64,000 bases of DNA. Source: Sipunculus nudus. Taxonomy: Eukaryota; Annelida; Sipuncula; Golfingiida; Sipunculidae. The position numbers and the translations under genes were made by a program. The notes beneath the pieces were generated by a model, which was given only the letters and a program-made list of their open reading frames with translations, was not told the DNA's origin and searched no databases. Positions 24,030-36,560 of the stretch are shown piece after piece. The DNA lies in the NCBI GenBank assembly GCA_026874595.1, contig CM049313.1:59043159-59107158 (forward strand). The letters run 5' to 3'. Position 1 is the stretch's first letter; every line of letters begins with the position of its first letter.

Positions 24030-25345
24030 TGGGCTAGATGTAAACAACACTTGACATGGTGTATGAAAACTTGAATAAAAGCTACTCTTTTTAATCAATT
24101 CCTTTGAAATTTCAGATTTTAAAAGATTAAATCCTTATGTATATATGCTGTGAAAATTATATAAACAGGGAAAATTGCCATTGCCAAAGTTTGACAAAAT
24201 TTAAGGTATTGATTTTTTATTTATGCTAATAACTTGAAAAATTTGCAAAATTCAGATCTAATTTTGGGTAAACAATTGAATCTTGATTAAATAAAGTTGT
24301 ATTCCTTAAAAAAAGTCTCCAGCTTCAGCAATTCTCATCTTAGGTGAGTAAATATATTTCTTGATTTTTTAAAAAGTGCATTATGTTTGGGCCCAGAACT
24401 TTAAAAAAATACGCAATACTGACATCATTTCTGGCATGTGCAAAGCGAATGTATAGAAAAGTATGTATATTATATATGATCAAAGTCAGATCAGTGGTTT
24501 TGATATTAGGCAGTCTTAAAGTGTAACAATGGGTTTTTAATGGAAAAATGAAGTTTTTCATTAATATCTCACAGTAAATAAGTCCTAGTGACCAAATTCT
24601 TGGCATGTTAGGTGATTTTTAGGACATCTAACTGTATGCCAAATTTAAGGAACTTAGAGCTGAAGCTGGGGAGCTGAGCTCTAGCAAACTGCATAACACT
24701 AACTTGATGTAAATAATAAGTGACATGGTACTTGAAAACGAGAATAAAATCTACAGTTTCTGATAAACTGATTTCAAATTTTTTGTGTTAACAGCTGAAA
24801 TGCTAACAAACACATGCTTTGAAAATTAATTCCACAGTACTTACAGGAAAAATACGTGCCATGGTCAAACTTGGGCAAAATTTAAGGTACAAATTTTATA
24901 TTTTTGCCAATATTTAAAAAAAAATTAACAGATTTTGATCTAATTTTTGGTATACAATTAAATTTTGATAATTAAAGTTGTATTACTGAAAAAGAGTCCC
25001 TACCTTTATAATTTTTGGTTTTAAATGACCAAATATCTTTCCTGATTTTTTTACAAAGTCCATTATGTTTGGGGCAATAACTTTTCTAAATTAAATAATA
25101 CTGACTTAAATTTTGGCATGTACATAGAAACTATATTGAGGAATATCTATGGTAAATATGAAGAAAACCAGATGAGTGGTTTAGATATTAGGCAGTCCTG
25201 AAGTGTGAAAATAGATTTCGAATAAAAAATTGAGGTTTTTCCTTAAAATCTCGAAGGAACAAAGTCCTATTGACCCAATTTTCAGCATGGTAGGAGATTT
25301 TGGGGACATCTAACTGTATGCCAAATTTCAGATTCGTAGGAAACA
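24030..25345. repeat. Tandem duplication with a period of about 670 bp
   Basis: Landmarks recur in order in both halves. GACATGGTGTATGAAAACTT at 24053 pairs with GACATGGTACTTGAAAACGA at about 24721. TTGACAAAATTTAAGGTA pairs with TTGGGCAAAATTTAAGGTA. CATTATGTTTGGG, GATATTAGGCAGTC and ACATCTAACTGTATGCCAAA are each found twice. The copies are perhaps 75-80% alike by eye. A run of 11 G at 23920-23930 lies just upstream. No coding is seen. Confidence 0.8.
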
Positions 25346-25499
25346 ATTTCCTTTGTATTAACAAAAGATTGAAAGGGGATGGATTAATTATTGGGTGTGT
25401 ACAAAAACTGGCTAACTGGTTGACAATTGACACAAGATGGTAACTGGCTGCCAAGTGTCAATCAATTGGCAGTACATGTATAGAATACCACGTGTACAG

Positions 25500-26033
25500 G
25501 TGAAGCCACTGTGAGTCTATGTGCTAGTGTCATACGCATCCAATCTTCTCTGTATGCCAGCCAGCCAGCTGCTGTAGAATGTGTATTCTCTAACTTTGGC
25601 TACATACAAAACAGGATTCAAAATTGACTTGAAGTACAATGTGCTGCAAAGCTTGTGACCTGCTAACGTGCCTTTGTGGACATTCTGAACTGGACTGGTA
25701 GCAGTTTATATAAAACAGTATGAACATAATGAATGATGTAATAATAGCATTGATGCATGACACAAATTCTTGCTTGTGTGCTTCTTCATTAATATCTGTG
25801 ATGTTGCTCATCTATTGGTATTAAACTTATTTCATGGACAATAACTGCAGTTATTTCTCTATTTGATAATATGCATCTTATGCAGCAATTCTGAGATTGA
25901 AAAGAATACTTCTAAAAAAGCCTAAATAATATTGCCCATTAAAACCCACATGTTGGTTTTAATTATAAAAAGCATATTGCCCGCCCGGGTAATAAGGGTT
26001 AATACCCGCCTGGGTATTACCTGCCCAACCCTG
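25500..26033 (+). mobile_element. Decayed 3' end of a hAT transposon
   Basis: Positions 25565-25690 translate to AVECVFSNFGYIQNRIQN, then a stop, LEVQCAAKLVTC, another stop and RAFVD. This is the C-terminal hAT dimerisation segment (usual form AVERVFSxFGxIQxxxRNRL). Two in-frame stops mark it as a pseudogene. About 340 bp later the sequence ends in ...CTGCCCAACCCTG (26021-26033), whose reverse complement CAGGGTTGGGCAG is a classic hAT terminus. The 5' part of the element is missing. Confidence 0.75.
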
Positions 26034-27770
26034 AAACCTTTGCACAAAGCCTGAATTTAACTAATCTTAAGGTAGCCTTTGTCTGTCTTTTTTTCTAGAT
26101 ATTTCTATTTTTATTTACTCCACAAAAATATACATGATGGAACACAACATTTTTACAAATATAGAAGCAATACAGATTTAGATGCAATTAACATACGTGC
26201 ATTTTGGACAATATAATTTCACCAAAATGACTTCAAGGTCCCTAAACATATATAGGAACATAAATGACCATCCTTTTCTACAACATTCTAACAGTTTCCC
26301 ATAAAAAGTTTCTAAATCCATGTATATTTGGCTTCTGATTACCTGGGACTATAGTACTTAATATTATTCTACACTGGTCAAAGTATCGTTTAGCCTCTAT
26401 CACAATTACACTAAACATATCACTCTCATAGATGGAGTCATTGAGGACACCTGGCTTATCAATTTAAATTCTATTAGCTGGTCCATACACTGGCCTAGTC
26501 TTCAAGTCCTTCCAAATTTTTTTGTTTAAATACATCCCCAAAATATATTGTTAATTTTTTAAACCTCTCCCTAACAAAAGTGCAATATTAATAAAAATCC
26601 TGAATTTCCCATTTCATAACGTCCACTGAAAAGGACTGCCTAAATCTTTATCACCCTATCTGTGCTAATATAAGTTGTTCTCATTTTTAACATTTCAGTT
26701 TTCAAAATGATTAAACAATAGTTCAACTATAGATCTGCTGAAAATTATATATTTATACATGTCTATAAAACTTCTATGCAAATGAATGTTAATTAATTGC
26801 TGTGTGTTTTTTTTGGTGATTGGCAAACAAATGTTTTAGCCATGTTCAGTTCAATAATAATTTTGACTCTGAAATGCATTTCAATAAAAAGGAGTAAAAA
26901 ATAAGTGATCAAATTTATCACTACTTCCCCCAGTGAAACATAAAAGATGATTTTGAAAACAAACAATCATTTTAAACTTGCTTTATGACTGAACTAAACA
27001 CAAACATTATTTTTATAACTTTTTCTTTGCAAATGCATAGACTGTAGTTTCTTTTATCAAGAGGGCCAATGGAAAGCCAGCCTGTATACTTTTCAATATA
27101 TTAAAAGTCTTTAAACTGAACTTAAAACTTAAAAAATAAAATTAAAAGACAATGTTATAAAATAAAAAGAAAATATATTTTACCAGAATGGATATTGGTT
27201 AAGTTTAGATAACTTAACAATTCCTGAGGAGAGGCTTTAGTTGTATTTAAGAATTTTATTTTATTTAATTAACACAACTTACTCAAATTTCAAGTTACTC
27301 AGGTTTCATTTCAATAGTCATTAAAAGTTCACTATAACTATAAAAGAATAAAATGAACTTAAATATTTATTTCTGATAAATACAACTGAATCCTTCTGAA
27401 ACTGAAATAGTCAGAAAAATACCTACTTATAATCGTTAATTTCTTGGATAGGGTCTAGACCTTGTTTATGAGTACTCCCTTCCAGACCACTGAGATCTAG
27501 TTTGGGGGGTACCTGGAAAGCCTATCTTCTGCTAAGTTCAAGTCTCTCAATCCAACAGGAAGTAATCAACGCATTTTCGGCCCTTTAAATTGAAGAGTAA
27601 TACAACCTCAATCCCATGTGGCAAAGAAAGCATAATCTCAACTACATTTTATGCTATATAAAAGTGAAATAATTTTAAATTTGAATAAAAGTTTTTAAAA
27701 TTAGCCTGAAATATGCAAATCAATCATTCCTTAATCTTAGTTTTACCGCCAAATAAAACAATGGTAAAAT
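26034..27770. other. AT-rich spacer, no feature seen
   Basis: Very AT-rich with no supported gene, repeat boundary or motif cluster. Confidence 0.5.
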
Positions 27771-28330
27771 GTGGTTGAACCCGGAAGTTGCAGGGTGGTC
27801 ATGAGGTTGCGTTCTCTTTCGGCCATTTTGTGGAGAAGAAAGCCGGTGGACGCCTCGCTCACAGCCGATTTCCCCGAATTTTCAAACATTACTTGCCCTG
27901 AAGCTGTCGAGGTATGTTCTGCTGCGTAGCCGATTTCACCTTAAGTAAAGCTGATGTAAAATAATCTATTATTTTTGCACATGTTGGTGCATAATCTTTT
28001 ATAACAAAGCGGACCGCTCTGCCCGCGTTGTTTCATCTGATTTGAATACCGCTCATTTTAAAAATTACTGCCTGCTATCCTTGGTTAACAAGCCCTTGTG
28101 TTGAAGCTTCCTCTGAATAAAATAACAGGAAGCGTTTGGTCTAATTTTTTTAAATGTGTATGCACATTTTGTGATGATATAAGTTGTAAATTAGAATTGA
28201 GCGACTTTGCAGGAAAGTGCGCGTGCGTTAAATAATGAAGTTTTCACTGGGTCAGTGCCTAGACCCCGCGAGGCACGTTGTAAATGTTTCATTCGTGATA
28301 ATGTTCGCCGTGAAGGACGGCCCATTCTTA
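27771..28330. promoter_or_regulatory. CpG-rich TATA-less promoter, possibly bidirectional, with a plus-strand first-exon donor
   Basis: The CpG frequency rises sharply against an AT-rich background. An ETS site (CCCGGAAGTTG, about 27779-27789) and a YY1-like CGGCCATTTTGTGG (about 27820-27833) are typical of housekeeping promoters. On the plus strand an untranslated first exon would end at 27911 (GTCGAG|GTATGT). On the minus strand, AAAATGGCC of the YY1 site faces DET1, whose coding exon needs an upstream leader exon. I infer a shared promoter for DET1 (minus) and a plus-strand transcript. Confidence 0.55.
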
Positions 28331-28740
28331 ACTAAGCTTAATGCAGTAATTGTACTGTTGTATCAATTATTTTAAGCAGAGTCATTTTGAAATATCAAAT
28401 TTCTCCTCGGAAGGTAGATTGACCTCCCTTGAATTTCTGAATGCATCTCTTGAGTCCTAGACCTTATACTTTTAACTGTTAATTTTTACCTTTTTTCCTG
28501 TTGAAAAATAGTGGGGGATGTAAAATTCCTCTTTCACTTCTATAACAATGCTAATTCAAGTAATTGTTTGTTTTCCCTTCCAATTCAAGGAGATCCTGCC
28601 CGGATTGAAAGTATGGAGCCACTATAGAACGCAGGCTTCGCTTCTTTTTAGGAACATATAAATAAAATTGTCTCCTCTCATTCCCTAATTTAACTCCTAC
28701 TTTTCCCTGTAGATGTCCCTACACTTAACTCTTCTAACAT
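28331..28740. other. Region following the promoter, no feature seen
   Basis: Probably intronic to the plus-strand transcript that starts at about 27.8 kb. No other signal. Confidence 0.4.
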
Positions 28741-28744
28741 AAAC

Positions 28745-28845
28745 TATACTAAGCATCAGAAGTGGCCTGAATCGGAATCGAACCTATGATCTCTAGACTA
28801 GGAGCCCTACACGCTACTAAGTGAGCCGTGAAGACGAGATATCAG
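28745..28845 (-). mobile_element. tRNA-derived SINE head or tRNA pseudogene
   Basis: On the minus strand, GGCTCACTTAGTAGCG (28827-28812) resembles the RNA polymerase III A box. GGTTCGATTCC (28784-28774) is a perfect B box, 27 bp further on. The outer arms do not pair as an acceptor stem, so it is not a working tRNA. Confidence 0.65.
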
Positions 28846-28957
28846 CAGGAGCAAGCTTTGTTCATTTATATCTGCAATTGAAGAGGCATCTATCGCGAAA
28901 ATTAGAAACCATTTACTATTTTAAAAGGAAAATTAAGCTTTAGGTGGGGGCTCCGCC

Positions 28958-30431
28958 CGGGTCAGACTAATCACCCAATCGGACCCAATCGTACCCCATC
29001 GGACCCAATCGTATCCCATCGGACCAAATCGGACCCCATCGAACCCAATCGGACCATGTTAAATACAAATAACCCTCAATGAATCATATTTTCTCTTCAG
29101 ATAATTACAAAAAAATGTCTAATTTAATGTTTCAATTATGTTTTTTACAACAAAAATACGATCTGTTACTTTTATTTTATATTGTGATAAGGTAGCCCCT
29201 GATATTTCTGTTGCAAATGTTAAATTGGATAATAATATAAATTCTAATCCCATTTCAAACATGCACAAATACCCATCAAAAGGAATAAAAAAATGAACTA
29301 AGCAGATCCAATCAAACCTTTGAATATAAAGATATTCCTTTATAAAATATTTTTCACAAAAGAAACTAAAATTTATTTTTTCTCAATGAAAGTGGTATAT
29401 TGAGATGTTACATCCATTCTGACAAATTTGAAACCGGGCGGGGGAGGGGAGGGGCAGGGGTAGGGGGCAAACTACAATCATAATACAACCATAGGAATAA
29501 CTATCATGTATAAAATTAAATATCAAAATAATTTCATTCATGATAAAAAAGTGACATCTGAAATTAAACCAATTTGTACATTAATCTAAAGGGATAAGAT
29601 GATATATAAGTAAACAGGGTATCTAAAATTTATATATTCAAGTCCCATTTGTCGGATGGGGACTGATAGGCATATTCCACATTTTCACATCTTGTGCCAC
29701 TATTTGTTTTTTTTTTCTGTCATATCAATTTGTATATTTGTTATAATTGGGTCTTTTTTTCTACTGGATACAACTGTGTACTAGTACAATACTTATATGT
29801 GTATGTATAATTATCAGAAATATCACCCAAGTATGACCAAAGTATATGCAGGTGAGGCAATCGGCAAGATACACTGGTCAAGTTCATAAGCTAAACATTG
29901 GAGTAATAGTTTTTGAAGTACAGGGAGCCCTGTGAAATAAGACCAGCCAGAATGTGTGTGTGTATGTCTTTGTGTTTGTAATCAGACTGATATTTGTATT
30001 TTATAGATTTGTAAGAAAGGTTGAACATCTCAATACAGTTTTCCTCTTGAGAAAATATTTTTTTAAGGGATATGTTTATATTCCATGGTCCGATTGGGTC
30101 TGCTTGATAAAGTTTTTCATTCTATTTTGGTGGGTATAAATTTGTGCATGTATGGAACGGGATTAAAATTTATATTATTTTCCAATTTAACATTTGCAAC
30201 AGAAATATTAGGGGCTACCTTATCACAATATAAAATAAAAGTAACAGATAGTATTTTTGTTGTAAAAAAACATAATTGAAACATTAAATTGACCTTTTTT
30301 GTAATTATCTGAAGAGAAAATATGATTCATTAAGGGTTATTTGCATTTAACATGGTCCGATTGGGTCTGATGGGGTACGATTGGGTCCGATGGGGTTCGA
30401 TTGGGTCCGATTGGGTGATTAGTCTGACCCG
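28958..30431. mobile_element. Non-autonomous DNA transposon, TIRs of about 330 bp, 8-bp target duplication
   Basis: The ends CGGGTCAGACTAATCACCC are identical in inverted orientation. The inverted repeats extend about 330 bp per side (to about 29285 and from about 30130) at roughly 90% or more identity. The element is flanked by GCTCCGCC on both sides (28950-28957 and 30432-30439), an 8-bp duplication as made by hAT-like transposases. Just inside each end is an array of about 11-bp units of the form ATCGGACCC(A/C). The left array is about two units longer than the right. The interior has a G-rich block near 29440 and no transposase. Confidence 0.85.
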
Positions 30432-30439
30432 GCTCCGCC

Positions 30440-31307
30440 CCAACACCCCCGTTCAGACGGGGAACCCAGGTTCCTCGGACCCCTCCTCCTCTATTATAAT
30501 AAACTCCAGTAAATTAAATACAGGAATTCTGAGGAAAATGATATGTATCGGCCTTTTCCAGGAAACAATTTATTATGCGACACCCGTTGTACCGGCGGCA
30601 GGCTGAAGCCCGGTTTCTATAGTTCTGCCGAAAGGATTAAGGACTGCAATTATATTTTTGATTTGTTAATATTTGTGAATTCCCAAAATGTTTTCAATTG
30701 GGATTATAACCTAGTAATGACCTGGGGTTCCAGCATAGGAACTTGGCCGTGACAACCAGATCCTGTTAGGGATGATTTTGATTTGTTTGTTTCTCTTAAT
30801 GGGTAAAGCACCTTCAGGGCCCTCTGTATTTGAATATAAAGAATGAAGTTTTTCCACTTAGTGGAGTAGTTACCTAGATCTAGATGGCCAAGGGTACCAA
30901 GACCCTTCATTCTCCTGATGTTTTCCAAGTGTGGGCAAAGCCCATGGAGAGGAGTTTCTGGAAAGTATTGATTTATGTTAATCAGAATTTGCGAGTAAAC
31001 AATTTCTACAGCATATATTTGTCCAATTAATTAGCAAGGCCTAATTCTTAAAATATGTCAGAAAAAGATTCATTGTAGCAGAAGATGCCTATCAATTAGA
31101 TGACCACCCAAAATAAGGATGGTAACTATCGGCTTAGAAAGATTGTGGTAGATATTTTAGGGAAAGAGATGCCCCAATGGCCTGCTCACTGAATGTAGGG
31201 GAAGTTTTTGGAGTTCTTGAATTAAAAGATTAGCAGTGCTGGGTACAAAACCAGGGACTTCTTTGTGTGTGGTGCAATAAATAAAATTGTCCCTCTAGTG
31301 ATCATAT
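30440..31307. other. Flank of the transposon, no gene seen
   Basis: It begins with a GC-rich CCAACACCCCCGTTCAGACG segment. This continues the GGTGGGG side at 28943 and was probably one older repeat split by the insertion. The rest is AT-rich. Confidence 0.4.
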
Positions 31308-31311
31308 ATGT

Positions 31312-33682
31312 GGGTCATTCCGCAGTAAAAATGAGCAATTACCTATTTATCTGGTCTCTCCTCGATCACTCATCAGCAAGCATGTAAAGGTTTTACGCAA
31401 ATACATGTAGTTAAATACCCTGGAATGGTTCTCCATCCATCCAAAATGAGATAATAAAGGATGGATTATTACTTATGTAGGCCTGTCCCAATATATGCAC
31501 TGTCAGACAATATCATGTCCCCAGTGTCGAAGCTGATATATCAGGTCATTTGGAAGAGTAGATATAGAATTCATTCATTACCTTAATTAGCTAAATTCAA
31601 ATACAAAGTCAATACAAATGGTCAGATTCCATGGTTGCTTGAAGCAATTGTTGCCACTAACTTTTTTTGCGAGCATTTCTGATCTGTCCCCCAGTTTTAT
31701 GCCAACTCCGTCACAAAAAGAATTATATCCAAGCAAAATGACAGTTACATATGTATATATCTACACAAAGCCAAATATAAAATGTTGCATAGACATACTT
31801 TATCCATGAAACACTGTTTAATACATTACATGTATCAAGTATAAGAAGTGAAGCCCTTTATATCTTCATCCTGGAGGATGGAAAATTAACATGTCAATTC
31901 CGTCATAAATTTTGTCACCCTGATAAATAGATAAATGGGTAAAAATAAAATTATGTTCAAGGAAAAACGTGTTTTTTTTGTTTAAAATCTCCCATAACTG
32001 ACTTATAAGGTGATTATCACCAAAATTATAAATTAAAAATCACGCGATTGTCAACTCCATCATAGTGGCGGAGTTGACATGTCTGTATTTTGAGCACTGA
32101 TTACTTAAAGCCTTCACCATTATTAGATATACTAATTTATTGAATATTTCATTTGATTTCAACTATATTTAATGTGTAAGCTTAATTTATATTCAATTTA
32201 TTTAGTTCCAGGCAATATTTATGATTTATAAACTGGCTAACTAATGAAATACAATTACCCTGCAGAAAAATCATTGCATTTTGGTATTCTCAACTGATAC
32301 ATCCACTGCTATTTATGAAACTGAATACTTTCATTTTTAACAGCATAGACAGTTGGCAATCTTAATTATTTAAAAAATAAAATGAAGCTAGATATGGTAC
32401 AGAACATTCACTCTTGATGCCCGTGTTCCATAAAATCAATAAAGATATTCTTTTGACTCCTGGGTCACAAGTGATTTCATTCTGCTGAAGAGTGTTAGAC
32501 CTGTACCTTGAACTACAATAATATTATATCCAAAGTAATTTAGAATACATTATTGTGCTATAATATATTTTTCTCCTTGGACATTTATATGATTTAATTA
32601 TTCATATGTCCATTGAATGAAACTTGATGGTAGACATGCTGCATGAAATAAAAAAAAAACAAATGGTGTCAATTCCTCTTTTCTTGCTAACATGCTGCTT
32701 CTGGTTCCCACAAAAGACTGAGGCAACATAATAATCTTTTTTTGCAAATGCAGGCACTGATGAAGATGACACCTGGTATTGTTCTTCAGTTTCTGTAAAA
32801 TCTGTCTCATTGTTTATTGTACCTGTTAATTTGGTTTCAGAAAAATATTTTTCCACTTTGGAACTGGTGTATGTGTACAAAAAGAAACTTTTGCACTACC
32901 TTTAACTCTGTTTTTGATACATCCAGAGTCAAAAGTGCCAAACTTGTTGGATATATTACTAGTAAGGATTATAAATAATTGCAACTTCTTGCACCACTGA
33001 ATTTATTTGGCAGCTGATTGACAGTTCCAGTCACCTTTTGGTCAACAAAAAGAAGACAAAACTAAAACTTCAACCCTCCAAAGAGCAGCCCAGATCTATC
33101 TTAAGGTCTTTTACCCTGTCTCGCCTCAGAGAGATTTCAGTGGCCTTTTAAAATGTTTCAATTAAGACATCTACAGACCCAGAACTCACAATGAAAAGGA
33201 AATTTTAATCAACTGTAGGATGTCTAATCATTTTGAATTACCTGTGCTGTATACTTTAAATGTTAGAAACATACAATCAAGTTGAACTGAGAAATAGAAT
33301 TAAAGAAAAAAATAGTTTTTGGTAAAGTTTGCAATCTTCAATCTTCTTTGTAAATCATTAGTCAAATTCATAAGGCAAAGTTATATTTAATTTTCTAAGA
33401 GACGAATGATATTTTGCCATTGTCTTGTATTATTTAACTGGCGTTGTCTCCTTAAATTTTGTATTTTAGATCAATTAACATGACTGTGACAGAGTTGAAA
33501 AAGTGTTTTACTGAACTTTGGATGATTATTTTAAAAAAAGACTTTATTGTTTAAGTTTGGCTTTTATGTGTTAGTGAAATTAGACATCTCTGCCTACATG
33601 TGCTACAAATTTAAGCCAGATTTGACAAAAAAAATTGACAAAGCAGTATCACCAACTTGCCCAATTTACTGTGGAATGACCC
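31312..33682. mobile_element. Non-autonomous TIR transposon, 2.37 kb, 4-bp target duplication
   Basis: The left end GGGTCATTCCGCAGTAAA and the inverted right end GGGTCATTCCACAGTAAA frame the element. ATGT is present on both sides (31308-31311 and 33683-33686). Internal motifs related to GTCAACTCCGTCAC occur near 31703, 31893, 32050, 32075 (inverted) and 33485 (inverted). The pair at about 32050 forms a hairpin. No transposase frame is present. The superfamily is uncertain. A 4-bp duplication is compatible with Sola- or Academ-like elements. Confidence 0.75.
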
Positions 33683-33686
33683 ATGT

Positions 33687-35975
33687 ATGCAAAATTTAGT
33701 AGTGTGCAAGTATGTAGGGCAAAAAATCATCCCTGATTATGTAATATTCTTCGCTAAACTGTTTAAATCTGATGTCAAGTATGTACTTGATGTTCATAAT
33801 ATTATGTGGCTTTTTTATGTTGAGTTTTAGATACAGCTTCAGCACTTGATGTTATTTTGTTATAATAAAAATACATGACAAGTTTTTGTGTTTCTCTTTA
33901 TTTTATGGATGAAAACAAATTTTTTATTACAGTATTTCAAGCATGAAAAACAACAAGCCCAAAGGGAGGGCCATTAGTTCGACAAATTTGCTTGTTTTTT
34001 ATTAATTCTAGATTTTTATTCTAATTCATGCTTTCTTTATTGTAAACGATTGAGGAGACATCTTTTGTTTTTTTGCAAATGTGTATTCAGGCAGATGTAA
34101 TATTTGTATGATGACCTATGAAAGAAATAATTTTGTAAAGGAAATGTATGCTATATTTCATTGGGAGCTGAACGAATGCTTGTTTTAAAAAAAGTGAGAA
34201 ATGCAATCTGCATATATGTTTTCAGAAAGTTTATTATCCTCCAAATATGTATAACTAGACAGTTATGTTGTTATTATTTAATTTGTATACTGTTTTATTT
34301 GTCACTGGTTTGTAAGGCTGATTGAGTTTGACTTTGTACATCTTCGTTAACCTGAACCCACCCACCTCCATCCTGGTTGTAGGACTGGTCCCTGAGTACA
34401 TCCTTTTATCACCAGATGGAACCACCAGTCTTCTTTAAAATCCTGTTTACCAGGTGGTTCATGTGTAACTCAGATTCAAAGTACTGGCACGTTTGTACTT
34501 TGGTTTTGGCATTGTGGTTGTAGTTGGGTTTATATGTAAATGTCTTGGGTTTGTAGGAGTTATTGAAAACTTGAAAATGTTGAATCTAAATTAAATTCAT
34601 TGTTTTGAAAGTCCCCAAAATAATCCTTTCCTGATAATTCTTTGGAGAGTCCTTTAATCTATCTGCAGATACCTGCTTTATTTTCAGTTCCTCCTTTGAG
34701 TATTTTACATGATTATGTGCACATATTGCGTAGGTTTTGCACTTGCTTTTTTACCTGTTTTGATGTGGTCACTGCATAAGAATCATCCTTATAATTTGTG
34801 AAAATAAAATTTGACTTTGCAAGTCCTTGAAATTTCGCATGTGAAGGAGAGATGTGTGAACTCTGTTGTTACTGTGCAACTAGGTGATAGTTTTGGGCCA
34901 CACCCTATTTTTCCTGATGTCTTAGACATGCGGTGTCAGATGGCTGTCCTTGTAAATTAGCTTCAGTCTTAGTCAAGTTTAATATTGATTTTCGGAAGAC
35001 TGTTGTGGCATGGGACTCGTGGTCACCAGAGTGTCATAGCTTTGTAAAGAAGTGACCAGCAAATTTTAAATTGGATTAATAGTTTTCCCATTAAAATGAA
35101 GGGATACAAATTTCTTTTATTTTACATCATGACTGAGGTATATTATATTCCAGTTTTGAACCAAATTACTCATTTTTTCTAGCTCAGTGTTTTACTCAGT
35201 GTGAAATGTATTTTGTTGAAGTAATGGAGCATACTGTGAATAAAATGTTGGAACACCACTCATTCTCATTTAAATATTACTAGTATATCGTGATGGATAT
35301 CACCTTATAGTAACTGTTGAGTGGATGTAGTTATAATTTTATATATTGTTCTACCAGACATATATGTTCAGAAAGTAATTTGTGCATTTTGCACCCTGGG
35401 TGCAGGGAAGGTAAACAAACCCACTGGTATCTCGTTACATTAACAATTTTGCAAAGCTTCATCCCAGAGTTACCTAAGTATTTATGTCAACCATTTCCAT
35501 CAAGTCTTTGCACATGAATGAAGTAACCCTGTGATTGGTACACTGATGGCAAATAAATGTGCGTATCATGGGCTTTCAGGGTGACAGTTATAGGTGTTTA
35601 GATCAGGATGTTAATCTCTGTCATTTGCAGTGTCTCTCAGTCAACCAAGAATATATGTACAGCTTAATATAAGGTACAATTTGTTCACTTGAGCTTCAAA
35701 CGGAGGCTTAGCTTAAACTTGAAGCATTTTTATAACATTCTTTATCTTTATCAGTTTGATTTTAAATCTTGATTTATTGGTTTGTCCATTTAACCTCTGC
35801 CAGTTAGGTTGGGAAAAATACTTAACTCGAGGGGAACTGCGAGATTGATTTATCAGTTCTGGCATGACATTTTCAGTAAATGTTTCTATTACTTACTGCT
35901 AAGGACGATAATGACTATAAGTATCTGGATATTCCTTCTTGTTGGGTATTGACCCGAGCAGTTCAACCTGGTGGC
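33687..35975. other. Presumed intron or spacer, no feature seen
   Basis: AT-rich, without supported genes. A GC-balanced patch at about 34330-34520 contains ACCAGGTGG-type words like the islands further right. Confidence 0.4.
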
Positions 35976-35979
35976 TGAA

Positions 35980-36560
35980 ACAACTCTCTGCTTTGCTTGG
36001 TGGTGTCGCTGCAATAACTTTTGAGGAATATGATAGATTTTGATTAAACTCAGCAGAAATGTTATTCAATAAAATATCTCTCCAAAGTTTGATTTCCAGC
36101 AAAATACAGGCATATATAGGCCAGAGGTCATCACATTTTGGGAGGCATCAGGTGACTAACCAATAGTCCTATGGATTTCATGAAACCCGTGCATATTCAT
36201 CAATTGTATCTCATCTAAATTATATTCTCATCAAAATCTGTGCATATTTAAATTAATGAGGTCAGAGGTCATCATGCTGCTTTGTACAGGCCAATATTTG
36301 CGGTCACAATGTTAACGTACAAGGTACATATAAATGGATTTTGATAAAACTCGAAAGAAATATAATCAATATAAAATTTCATCTAAGGTGGTTTTCCAGC
36401 AAAATTATGTATTCAGGTCAGAGGTCGCCACATCTTGATGGCACCACCCTTCCTTACTGAAATCTGATGGATTTTCATACAACTCAATACAGTTTTTTAC
36501 CTGAAATACATTCCTGAATCCAACTCATGAGTATTAACAAATACAGTTTTTTACCTGAAA
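35980..36560. repeat. Tandem repeat of about 300 bp with 'TTTTCCAGCAAAAT' and 'GGTCAGAGGTC'
   Basis: Two to three units share GATTTTGAT(A/T)AAACTC, TCCAGCAAAAT, GGTCAGAGGTC(A/G) and ATGCATAT-like words. A related array is found at 45820-46220, so this is a dispersed family. Confidence 0.6.

Noticed and set aside
27826-27911. A minus-strand coding start MAERERNLMTTLQLP at the 27.8-kb promoter
   Set aside because: ATGGCC is part of the YY1 motif, and the frame closes after about 28 codons. It may be an upstream frame in a DET1 leader but is not a supported gene.
28763-28832. A functional tRNA gene
   Set aside because: A and B boxes are present, but the acceptor arms do not pair and the anticodon stem is poor.
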